A stretch of DNA of 64,000 nucleotides from Bacteroidales bacterium (GTDB lineage: Bacteria; Bacteroidota; Bacteroidia; Bacteroidales; UBA932). The stretch covers positions 1 through 64,000 of the forward strand of contig JAFROX010000006.1 of NCBI GenBank assembly GCA_017429475.1, given 5' to 3'. Under the pieces are notes generated by a model. It was not told where the DNA came from, did not search any database, and was given only the letters and a program-made list of their open reading frames with translations. Numbering within the stretch: position 1 is the first letter of the stretch; the number at the start of each line of letters is the position of its first letter. Shown here piece after piece: positions 1 to 7,248 of the stretch. Both the position numbers and the translations under genes were made by a program.

Positions 1-142
1 TGCTGAAAGCATCTAAGCACGAAGCCGGCTCCAAGATGAGATTTCCATAGAGGGACGTGGGAGACTACCACGTAGATAGGCCGCAGGTGTAAAGGCAGCA
101 ATGTCAAAGCCGAGCGGTACTAATAGCCCGAGAGCTTCGCAG
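1..142 (+). rRNA. 23S ribosomal RNA, 3' end (partial)
   Basis: The first ~140 bases match the conserved 3' end of bacterial 23S rRNA: the GAAGCC...CCAAGATGAG stretch, then GGTACTAATAGCCCG just before the mature end. The gene begins upstream of the window. The exact 3' end (about 138-145) cannot be fixed without its pairing partner at the 5' end of 23S. The 5S gene and terminator that follow show this is the distal end of an rRNA operon transcribed on the plus strand. Confidence 0.93.
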
Positions 143-312
143 CGCGCAATGCGCGAAAGAAGAAAGCGTGAAGTGACACGAGAAACACAAGAAATGCTTA
201 TGCAACTGAAGCTAGCCCTTCGGTTGACGCTAGCGGTGAGTGAGTAAATGCCAAGTTGTCTTTCTCATAAGATATACTGCAGAGAGGAGTGGAATCCTCT
301 CTGTGGACAAAT
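143..312 (+). other. 23S-5S spacer
   Basis: This spacer has no tRNA gene. It holds a stem of GCTAGC arms near 211-234 and a perfect 9-bp hairpin (CAGAGAGGA at 280-288, TCCTCTCTG at 295-303, loop GTGGAA) just ahead of the 5S gene. The latter is probably a processing signal for the rRNA precursor; that role is inferred from position only. Confidence 0.6.
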
Positions 313-424
313 AAGGCGGTTATAGCGGTGAGGATCCACCTCAAACCATTCCGAACTGAGAAGTTAAGCTCACTTGCGCCGATGATACTGCGATACCATG
401 TGGGAAAGTAGGAAGCCGCCGTCT
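313..424 (+). rRNA. rrf: 5S ribosomal RNA
   Basis: About 110 nt with the 5S signature. The 5' arm (AGGCGGTTATAGCGG) pairs with the 3' arm (GGAAGCCGCCGTCTT), and the internal CCATTCCGAACTGAGAAGTTAAGC block is the conserved loop B/C region. It sits ~170 nt after 23S and directly before a strong intrinsic terminator, as expected for the last gene of an rrn operon. The ends are accurate to a few bases. Confidence 0.93.
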
Positions 425-431
425 TTCAAGC

Positions 432-465
432 AAGGCCTCTGCCGAATCGGCAGGGGCCTTTTTTT
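432..465 (+). terminator. Intrinsic terminator of the rRNA operon
   Basis: A 13-bp stem (432-444 pairs with 448-460, one G-U pair, loop AAT) is followed by a run of seven T starting at 459. The hairpin is enclosed in a second, perfect 12-bp inverted repeat: GTCTTTCAAGCA at 421-432 and TGCTTGAAAGAC at 467-478. Confidence 0.9.
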
Positions 466-514
466 ATGCTTGAAAGACGCCGGCTTAATGCTTTCTGCGA
501 AAAGATTGTTCTAA

Positions 515-655
515 TTAGAAACCGTAGCGGATTCCGACCAGGGCGACTCCCTGATCACCTACGCCAGCTTCCACGAATCCTCGCAGACTCTTGCCGACCT
601 CGACACCCAGAAGCGAAGCCTGGAAACTGATGCCGATCTTTTTACCTTCTTCTTT
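515..655 (-). pseudogene. Remnant of an outer-membrane beta-barrel protein (C-terminus only)
   Basis: The minus strand encodes 46 sense codons (655 down to 518) ending in a TAA at 515-517. The translation ends ...VGIRYGF, with alternating hydrophobic residues (KIGISFQASLLGVEVG, then VALVGIRYGF) and a terminal Phe, typical of the last strands of a Bacteroidota barrel protein. An in-frame stop (TAA at 656-658) lies immediately upstream and no start codon is present, so this is a broken 3' end and not a small gene. The parent copy is not in the window. It lies between the rrn terminator and the trp promoter, a likely place for a rearrangement scar. Confidence 0.6.
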
Positions 656-700
656 TTAACCTAAAAATGTTTCATAAAGTTCAACATTTGTAATATCTGC

Positions 701-730
701 TTGCAGTGAGGTGAATTATCTCTAACTTTA
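701..730 (+). promoter_or_regulatory. Promoter of the trp operon
   Basis: TTG at 701-703, a 19-nt spacer, then TAACTTTA at 723-730 fit the Bacteroidota -33/-7 consensus (TTTG, ~19-20 nt, TAnnTTTG) with one mismatch in the -7 box. Transcription would start near 735-738, about 17 nt before the leader peptide. Confidence 0.65.
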
Positions 731-753
731 CAACAACAAAAAACAACAAAAGA

Positions 754-807
754 ATGATGACACGTTTTTCATGGTGGTGGCGTGACTCAAGGATTAAAAA
801 TTCGTGA
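754..807 (+). CDS. trpL: trp operon leader peptide
   Basis: A 17-codon frame reading MMTRFSWWWRDSRIKNS starts just after the trp promoter and ends 40 nt before a terminator hairpin. Three consecutive Trp codons (TGGTGGTGG, 772-780) in so short a peptide are the signature of ribosome-stalling attenuation. When charged tRNA-Trp is scarce the ribosome would stall at these codons and change folding of the downstream RNA. It could start at either of two adjacent ATGs (754 or 757). It is too short for ordinary gene callers. Function is inferred from composition and position. Confidence 0.85.
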   Translation: MMTRFSWWWRDSRIKNS

Positions 808-846
808 GACGCTGCAGCCGTGTAAACTAATCAAATACCATCGAAG

Positions 847-877
847 GCCTGTCGTAATCACGACAGGCTTTTTTTTT
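847..877 (+). terminator. trp attenuator hairpin
   Basis: An 8-bp perfect GC-rich stem (GCCTGTCG 847-854 with CGACAGGC 861-868, loop TAATCA) is followed by nine T (869-877). It lies between the leader peptide stop and the trpB start, so it would end transcription before the structural genes when the leader is translated freely. I see no strong competing antiterminator; a weak one is CAGCC at 815-819 pairing with GGCCTG at 846-851 around a bulge. Confidence 0.85.
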
Positions 878-905
878 ACCCAGAATACAAAAACCAAGAA
901 CAGAT

Positions 906-2108
906 ATGAATTACCAACCAGATGAAAACGGATACTATGGCGAATTTGGAGGCGCCTACATTCCCGAAATACTCTACAAATGTGTAGAAGAACTGCGTGA
1001 GGCCTATCTCCCCGTCATCGAAAGCCCTGAATTCAAGCAAGAGTACCATCAGTTGCTGCAGGACTATGCAGGACGCCCCTCGCCCCTCTATTACGCACGT
1101 CGTATGAGTGAGAAATACGGCTGCAAGCTCTACCTCAAGCGCGAGGACTGCAACCATACCGGAGCACACAAGATCAACAATGCGATAGGTCAGATCCTCC
1201 TTGCAAAGAAAATGGGCAAGACGCGGGTGATAGCAGAAACAGGAGCAGGCCAGCACGGTGTGGCGACCGCTACCGTATGCGCCCTAATGGATATGGAATG
1301 CGAAGTCTTTATGGGCAAGACCGATATGGAACGCCAGCATATGAACGTAGAGCGTATGAGAATGCTTGGCGCCAAGGTCACCCCCGTGACGACAGGCAAC
1401 ATGACACTCAGCAACGCCTGCTCGGCGGCAATCAGAGACTGGTGCTGTCACCCTTCAGACACCTATTATCTGGTCGGCTCGACTATGGGCCCCCATCCTT
1501 ATCCCGACCTTGTCGCAAGACTGCAGAGCGTAATCTCCGAAGAACTCAAGTGGCAGCTCCAGGAAAAGGTCGGCAGGGATTATCCCGATTATCTGATAGC
1601 CTGCATCGGCGGAGGCAGCAACGCCGCCGGTACCATATATCACTATGTGGACGATGAAAGAGTGAAGATAGTCCTTGCAGAAGCCGGTGGTCACGGAATC
1701 GATTCGGGCTACACGGCAGCCACCATACACCGCGGCAAAGTCGGTATCCTGCACGGCTCCAAGATGCTTGTGATGCAGACTCCCGACGGCCAAATAGAAG
1801 AAGCCTTCTCCATATCCGCCGGACTGGATTACCCCGGCGTCGGCCCGATGCACTGCAATATGGCCCGTAAAGGCCGCACGAAGGTCCTTGCCATAAATGA
1901 CGACGAAGCTATATACGGAGGCTATGAACTCACCCGGATGGAAGGCATCATACCTGCCATAGAGAGCGCACACGCAGTTGCTGCGCTCGGCAAACTGCAA
2001 TTCCGTCCGGACGATGTGGTCGTCCTTACCGTAAGCGGACGCGGGGACAAGGATGTAGAGACATATATTAGAAACAAGGAAATGGCAAAGAAATATGGCA
2101 ACTTTTAG
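906..2108 (+). CDS. trpB: Tryptophan synthase beta chain
   Basis: TrpB joins indole, passed from TrpA, with serine to make tryptophan, using pyridoxal phosphate. The 400-aa length is normal. The PLP lysine is Lys89 in the motif NHTGAHKINNA; the phosphate-binding loop GGGSNA and the ending SGRGDKD are also present. It is the first gene of the trp operon, 28 nt after the attenuator T-run, and its end overlaps trpE by 14 nt, suggesting coupled translation. trpB first and trpA last is a common Bacteroidota order. Confidence 0.98.
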   Translation: MNYQPDENGYYGEFGGAYIPEILYKCVEELREAYLPVIESPEFKQEYHQLLQDYAGRPSPLYYARRMSEKYGCKLYLKREDCNHTGAHKINNAIGQILLAKKMGKTRVIAETGAGQHGVATATVCALMDMECEVFMGKTDMERQHMNVERMRMLGAKVTPVTTGNMTLSNACSAAIRDWCCHPSDTYYLVGSTMGPHPYPDLVARLQSVISEELKWQLQEKVGRDYPDYLIACIGGGSNAAGTIYHYVDDERVKIVLAEAGGHGIDSGYTAATIHRGKVGILHGSKMLVMQTPDGQIEEAFSISAGLDYPGVGPMHCNMARKGRTKVLAINDDEAIYGGYELTRMEGIIPAIESAHAVAALGKLQFRPDDVVVLTVSGRGDKDVETYIRNKEMAKKYGNF

Positions 2109-3495
2109 ATATACCACCACGGCCAAAAAACTTTTGGCAGACCTTTATACCCCGGTATCGGTGTATATGAGACTTAGGGATCTTTATCCCCAGTCGGCAT
2201 TGATGGAATCCAGCGATTACCACGGAGGCGAGAATGCCCGTTCTTTCATAGGCATCGCCCCGATTGCGAGGGTGGCTGTCGAGCATGGAGTGGCTGTTGC
2301 GCAGTACCCTGACGGAAGCAGGACCTCCAGGCCGCTGGGAGATGATTACACGGCAGATATGGCAGTCAATGAATTCCTGCGCAGCTTCGAAGTGGAAGGG
2401 GAATACAGCAACCTATGCGGTCTATACGGATATATGACTTTCAATGCCGTGCACTACCTCGAAAACATACAGATCAAAGACGAGACGCAGAGCCGCAACG
2501 ACGCCCCCGACATCCTCTACATACTGTACAAGTACATAATAGTGTTCGACCACTTCAACAATACCATGATACTCGTAGAAATGCAGAAGGAAGGCGAACA
2601 GAGCGGCCTGAACAGGATCGAGCAGGAAATGAACCGCACCAATGTCAACCCTTATTCATTCCATCCGGTAGGAGAGACGACATCCACCATTACCGATGAA
2701 GAACACAAGGCGAATGTGCGCAAGGGAATCGCCCACTGCCTGCGTGGAGATGTCTTTCAGATAGTTCTTTCCCGCCGCTTCGTCCAGAAATACGAAGGTG
2801 ACGATTTCAAGCTGTACAGAGCCCTGCGCAGCATCAATCCGAGCCCATATCTGTTCTATTTCGACTTCGGCGGATTCCGGATCTTCGGTTCTTCTCCGGA
2901 AACCCACTGCAGGATCGAAAACGGCAGAGCCTATATCGACCCCATCGCCGGAACCACGAAGAGAACCGGCAACAGCGAGGAAGATGCAAAGGGTGCCGAA
3001 TTCCTCCGCAACGACCCTAAGGAAAACGCAGAACACGTGATGCTGGTGGATCTGGCCCGCAATGATCTGAGCCGCAACTGCCACGACGTCAAGGTGGATT
3101 TCTACAAAGACCTGCAGTATTACAGCCACGTAATCCATCTCGTGTCACGCGTCAGCGGCGAACTCGATGCAGATGCGGACCCTGTCAAGACTTTTATGGA
3201 CACTTTCCCGGCAGGAACGCTCAGCGGAGCCCCCAAGGTCAGGGCGATGCAGCTCATCAGCGAATACGAACCCCACAACAGGGGAGCATACGGAGGCTGC
3301 ATAGGCTATATAGGACTCAACGGAAGCCTCAATCAGGCAATAACCATCAGAACCTTCGTGAGCCGCAACAACGAACTCTGGTTCCAGGCCGGAGGCGGAA
3401 TCGTAGCCCGCAGTGACGAAGAATACGAATTGCAGGAAGTCAACAACAAACTTAACGCGCTGCGCAGGGCTATCCTGATGGCGGAACAGATGTAG
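2095..3495 (+). CDS. trpE: Anthranilate synthase component I
   Basis: TrpE converts chorismate to anthranilate with ammonia supplied by TrpG, the committed step of tryptophan synthesis. The 466-aa protein carries the chorismate-binding core (IFGSSPETH, DPIAGTTKRTG, HVMLVDLARND, FPAGTLSGAPK). An N-terminal ALMESSD stretch corresponds to the LLES motif where tryptophan binds for feedback inhibition, so allosteric control on top of attenuation is likely. It overlaps trpB by 14 nt and ends 4 nt before trpG. Confidence 0.97.
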   Translation: MATFRYTTTAKKLLADLYTPVSVYMRLRDLYPQSALMESSDYHGGENARSFIGIAPIARVAVEHGVAVAQYPDGSRTSRPLGDDYTADMAVNEFLRSFEVEGEYSNLCGLYGYMTFNAVHYLENIQIKDETQSRNDAPDILYILYKYIIVFDHFNNTMILVEMQKEGEQSGLNRIEQEMNRTNVNPYSFHPVGETTSTITDEEHKANVRKGIAHCLRGDVFQIVLSRRFVQKYEGDDFKLYRALRSINPSPYLFYFDFGGFRIFGSSPETHCRIENGRAYIDPIAGTTKRTGNSEEDAKGAEFLRNDPKENAEHVMLVDLARNDLSRNCHDVKVDFYKDLQYYSHVIHLVSRVSGELDADADPVKTFMDTFPAGTLSGAPKVRAMQLISEYEPHNRGAYGGCIGYIGLNGSLNQAITIRTFVSRNNELWFQAGGGIVARSDEEYELQEVNNKLNALRRAILMAEQM

Positions 3496-3499
3496 CATT

Positions 3500-4066
3500 A
3501 TGAAAATAGTTATCATAGACAATTACGACAGCTTCACCTACAACCTTTCCCACCTGGTGAAGTCACTGGGCGTACAGGTCACCGTACTTCGCAACGATCG
3601 CTTTGACCTGCCCCAGATAGAGCAGTTCGACAAGATAATCCTTTCGCCCGGTCCGGGAATCCCCTCAGAAGCAGGGCTGCTGCTCGACGTGATACGCAAC
3701 TATGCCGGCCGCAAGTCTATGCTCGGGGTTTGCCTTGGCCATCAGGCCATAGGAGAAGTTTTCGGTGGCAGGCTTGAGAATCTCAGCGAAGTATTCCACG
3801 GAGTGGCCACGGAAGGTACCCAGTTCGGTAAGGACTATATTTTCAAGGGCCTGCCCGAAAGGATAGTGATGGGCCGCTACCACAGCTGGGTCGTAAGCCG
3901 CGAAGATTTACCTGAGTGCCTGGAGATAACCGCCGAGAGTGATGAAGGCCAGATAATGGCACTGCGCCACCGCCGTTTCGACATACACGGCATCCAGTTC
4001 CATCCCGAGAGTGTCCTGACTCCCGACGGAGCGACAATCATCAAGAATTTTATCAACTCAAAATAA
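3500..4066 (+). CDS. trpG: Anthranilate synthase component II (glutamine amidotransferase)
   Basis: A class I amidotransferase that releases ammonia from glutamine for TrpE. Its 188 aa contain the oxyanion motif SPGPGIPSEAG, the nucleophile Cys in GVCLGHQAIGE, and the catalytic His/Glu in FHPESVLTP. Fusion to trpD, seen in enterics, is absent. Some bacteria share this subunit with para-aminobenzoate synthesis; its place between trpE and trpD points to the Trp role first. Confidence 0.96.
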   Translation: MKIVIIDNYDSFTYNLSHLVKSLGVQVTVLRNDRFDLPQIEQFDKIILSPGPGIPSEAGLLLDVIRNYAGRKSMLGVCLGHQAIGEVFGGRLENLSEVFHGVATEGTQFGKDYIFKGLPERIVMGRYHSWVVSREDLPECLEITAESDEGQIMALRHRRFDIHGIQFHPESVLTPDGATIIKNFINSK

Positions 4067-4072
4067 CAGAAA

Positions 4073-5068
4073 ATGAAGAAGTACCTTGAAGAGATACTCA
4101 ACCACGAGTATCTGTCGCGTGAAGAAACACACGACATTCTTATCAACATCACACAGGAAAAGTATCCCGGGGAGCAGATGGCAGCACTGATGAGTATGCT
4201 TCAGCTCCGCGGAATCACTGTTGACGAGCTCCTGGGATTCAGGGACGGTATCCTTGAGACAGGCCTTGCAGTAAAACTGAATGCCGACAAATACGTCGAT
4301 ATAGTGGGAACGGGCGGAGATATGAAGAATACCTTCAACATTTCGACCTGTGCCTGTGCTGTCGTTGCCGGAGCGGGATACAATGTGGCAAAACACGGCA
4401 ACTATGCCAGCACCAGTACCTCCGGAGCCAGCGATGTGATGGCCCGTCACGGAGTGCAGTTCACCTTCGACGAAGACCGTCTGAACCGCTCGATGGAGCA
4501 GACACATATGGTCTATCTGCACGCCCAGGTCTATGCCAGGGCGATGAAGTTCGTCGGACCGGTGCGCAAGATCCTGCCTTTTATGACCTTCTTCAACCTG
4601 CTCGGTCCGCTGGTCAATCCTTCGCAGCCCAAGTGCAATGTGATGGGTACTGCCACACTCGAGCAGATGCGCCTCTACAACAATGTATTCCAGAAGATGG
4701 GCGTGGACTATGCCATAGTCAACAGCACTGACGGCTATGACGAGATATCACTGACAGGAACCTTCAAGATCAACACCAACAAGTACGAGAAGATTTTCGA
4801 CCCTTCGGACTTCAATCTTCCCCTGACAAAGGACTATGAACTGTTCGGAGGCCGCACGGCAGAAGAAGCGGCGGCAATCTTCGACGACGTTCTGGAGAAT
4901 CGTGCGACCGAGGGTCAGAAGAACACGGTGCTTGCCAACGCCGCAGTGGCGATCCAGTGTATGGACCAGAGCCTGGACATCCTTGAGACGCTGGATATAG
5001 CCCGAGAGAGCCTCGAAAGCGGCAAGGCGCTTGCGAATTTCAAGAAATTCGTGGAACTGAACAGCTGA
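4073..5068 (+). CDS. trpD: Anthranilate phosphoribosyltransferase
   Basis: TrpD transfers phosphoribose from PRPP to anthranilate. The 331-aa protein shows the glycine-rich PRPP motif GTGGD (about residue 80), NISTCACAVVAGAG, and KHGNYASTSTSGASDV, the family variant of the KHGN...SG.AD motif. Length is typical. It lies 6 nt after trpG and 1 nt before trpC within one operon. Confidence 0.97.
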   Translation: MKKYLEEILNHEYLSREETHDILINITQEKYPGEQMAALMSMLQLRGITVDELLGFRDGILETGLAVKLNADKYVDIVGTGGDMKNTFNISTCACAVVAGAGYNVAKHGNYASTSTSGASDVMARHGVQFTFDEDRLNRSMEQTHMVYLHAQVYARAMKFVGPVRKILPFMTFFNLLGPLVNPSQPKCNVMGTATLEQMRLYNNVFQKMGVDYAIVNSTDGYDEISLTGTFKINTNKYEKIFDPSDFNLPLTKDYELFGGRTAEEAAAIFDDVLENRATEGQKNTVLANAAVAIQCMDQSLDILETLDIARESLESGKALANFKKFVELNS

Positions 5069-5069
5069 C

Positions 5070-5855
5070 ATGGATATTCTGGATGAAATAACTGCGAATA
5101 AACGGCTTGAGGTTGAGGCCTTGAAGCAGCGCACACCCCTTGCCCTTCTGCAGAAGCGTGTGGAAGATGTTGTGGGAATGTCCCAGCCTTCTATGGCTGC
5201 CGCGTTGCTGGCCTCACCGACCGGGATCATAGCGGAATTCAAGCGCAAGTCTCCTTCGAAGGGATGGATAAAGGAGGACGGTGATGCCGCGTCAATTCCT
5301 TTAGGCTACCAGCAGAACGGAGCGACTGCCATCAGCATATTGGCTGACGGAAAGTATTTCGGTGGCAGTCCGGACTATATACGAGTGGCAAGAGAAAGCG
5401 GAGTCGTGCTTCCCATCCTGTACAAAGAATTCGTGGTAGACGAGTACCAGCTTTATATGGCACTCCTTCGCGGAGCCTCGGCAGTCCTGCTGATTGCAGC
5501 CGAATCCGGCAAGGATGAGTGCAGGCATCTGATTCGGAAAGCTCACGGCCTGGGGCTGGAAGTCCTCCTTGAAATGCATTCTGAGGCTGAACTTGAATAT
5601 GCGGAGCTGGACCCTGATATGTGCGGCATCAACAACCGGAATCTGGGCACTTTTGTCACCGATGTGGAAAACAGCTTCCGGCTGGCAGAGAAGCTGCCGA
5701 AAGACGCCGTCAAGGTCAGCGAAAGTGGAATAAGCAATCCCGAAACCCTGTCGGGGCTCAGGCAATGCGGCTTCAGGGGCTTCCTGATGGGAGAAAGATT
5801 TATGAAGGAACCTGACCCGGGCGCTGCGCTCGGACAATTCATCGCTAAGCTATGA
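5070..5855 (+). CDS. trpC: Indole-3-glycerol phosphate synthase
   Basis: TrpC closes the indole ring, turning CdRP into indole-3-glycerol phosphate. It is a single-domain (beta/alpha)8 protein of 261 aa. Visible motifs are IIAEFKRKSPSKGWI (catalytic Lys and phosphate site), YKEFVVDEYQ and INNRNLGTF. It is separate from trpF, unlike the enteric fusion. Its end overlaps trpF by 4 nt (ATGA). Confidence 0.97.
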   Translation: MDILDEITANKRLEVEALKQRTPLALLQKRVEDVVGMSQPSMAAALLASPTGIIAEFKRKSPSKGWIKEDGDAASIPLGYQQNGATAISILADGKYFGGSPDYIRVARESGVVLPILYKEFVVDEYQLYMALLRGASAVLLIAAESGKDECRHLIRKAHGLGLEVLLEMHSEAELEYAELDPDMCGINNRNLGTFVTDVENSFRLAEKLPKDAVKVSESGISNPETLSGLRQCGFRGFLMGERFMKEPDPGAALGQFIAKL

Positions 5856-6478
5856 AGATAAAGGTTTGCGGAATGCGCGACGCAGAAAATATCCGCGCGG
5901 TAGAGGCACTGGGGATAGACTGTATGGGTTTCATCTTCTGGCCGCGGTCTGCCCGCTATGTCGGCGAAGTGCCGGGATATCTGCCGGAACAATGCAGGCG
6001 TGTCGGCGTTTTTGTGGATGCGGCGCCGGCGGACATACTTGCCGCAGCCGAATCTTTCCTTTTGGACTGCATACAGTTCCACGGAAATGAAAGCCCCGGG
6101 ACGATTGCTGCCGTCAGGAAGATAGTCAGCAGTGTCAATCCATCCATAAGCATCATAAAGAGCCTGCCGATTGCAGAGGCGGAAGACCTGGGGCGGACAG
6201 AGCCCTACGAAGATGTGTGCGACGCTTTCCTGTTTGACACGAAAGGCAGACTGCCCGGTGGAAACGGCCGGCAGTTTGACTGGAGCGTGCTGCAGGAATA
6301 TGGCGGCAGCCTTCCTTTTTTGCTGAGCGGCGGTATAGGCCCTGAAGATGTGGAGAGGATCAAGGCATTCAGTGCCCCGGGGTTCCACGGCGTCGACCTG
6401 AACAGCCGCTTCGAGACCGCCCCCGGACTTAAGGATGTGGCAGCGTTGAAAACATTTATTGAACAACTGAAACAATGA
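5852..6478 (+). CDS. trpF: Phosphoribosylanthranilate isomerase
   Basis: TrpF isomerises phosphoribosylanthranilate to CdRP. The 208-aa barrel starts KIKVCGMRD, which carries the catalytic Cys, and has FLFDTKG with the catalytic Asp, plus LLSGGIGPEDV at the phosphate site. Both ends overlap neighbours by 4 nt (trpC and trpA), a sign of tight translational coupling. Confidence 0.96.
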   Translation: MKIKVCGMRDAENIRAVEALGIDCMGFIFWPRSARYVGEVPGYLPEQCRRVGVFVDAAPADILAAAESFLLDCIQFHGNESPGTIAAVRKIVSSVNPSISIIKSLPIAEAEDLGRTEPYEDVCDAFLFDTKGRLPGGNGRQFDWSVLQEYGGSLPFLLSGGIGPEDVERIKAFSAPGFHGVDLNSRFETAPGLKDVAALKTFIEQLKQ

Positions 6479-7248
6479 ACAAGATAGACAGATTATTTGC
6501 AGAACGCGGGGACAGGAAACTCCTCTCGTTGTATTTCTGTGCCGGTGACCCGACATTCGAGGGTACGGCTGATGTGATAAGGGCGATGGAACGCCGGGGA
6601 ATAGCTATGGTGGAGGTCGGCTTCCCCTTCTCCGACCCTCTGGCCGACGGCCCTGTGATTCAGACAGCGGCTACAAATGCCATCCGAAACGGAATGACCA
6701 TTACGAAACTGTTTGCGCAACTCAAGGAAATCAAGGATGAGGTGTCCATCCCCCTTGTGCTGATGGGCTACCTGAATGTCGTGATGCAGTATGGAATGGA
6801 AGAGTTTTTCAGAAGCTGCGAGGAAAGCGGAGTCTGCGGAGTCATAATCCCCGACCTGCCGTTCAAGGATTATATGGAAGAAGTGAGACCGGTGGCAAAG
6901 CGTCACGGAATACACGTGATTATGCTTATTACTCCAGAGACAGATGAAGAGAGGGTAAGGTTTATAGATGACAACACCGACGGATTCATCTATATGGTAA
7001 GCTCGGCGTCGATCACTGGCGCACAGAAGAATTTCGATGAGCGCAAACAGGAGTATTTCCGCCGTATAGATGCTATGAATCTGAAGCATCCCCGTATGAT
7101 AGGGTTCGGCATCAGCAACAGACAGACGCTGGAGGCGGCACAAAAAAATGCTGCCGGTGCGATCATCGGCAGCAAATTCGTATCGTTGCTGAGCGGGAGC
7201 AGCAGTCCGGACGAAGCTTTGGACAAGTTGTTCGAGGCTCTCTTATAG
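6475..7248 (+). CDS. trpA: Tryptophan synthase alpha chain
   Basis: TrpA cleaves indole-3-glycerol phosphate and channels indole to TrpB. The 257-aa barrel has the catalytic Glu in VEVGFPFSDP and the catalytic Asp in IIPDLPFKD; the loop MVSSASITG follows. It is the last trp gene. Its final 6 nt overlap the end of the convergent esterase gene, leaving no room for a separate terminator. Confidence 0.97.
   Translation: MNKIDRLFAERGDRKLLSLYFCAGDPTFEGTADVIRAMERRGIAMVEVGFPFSDPLADGPVIQTAATNAIRNGMTITKLFAQLKEIKDEVSIPLVLMGYLNVVMQYGMEEFFRSCEESGVCGVIIPDLPFKDYMEEVRPVAKRHGIHVIMLITPETDEERVRFIDDNTDGFIYMVSSASITGAQKNFDERKQEYFRRIDAMNLKHPRMIGFGISNRQTLEAAQKNAAGAIIGSKFVSLLSGSSSPDEALDKLFEALL

Noticed and set aside
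5543-6556. Minus-strand open frame of 337 codons opposite trpC/trpF
   Set aside because: It lies entirely over trpC, trpF and the start of trpA, all with complete family motifs. Its translation has no recognisable domain and no promoter; it is a by-product of GC-rich codon use.
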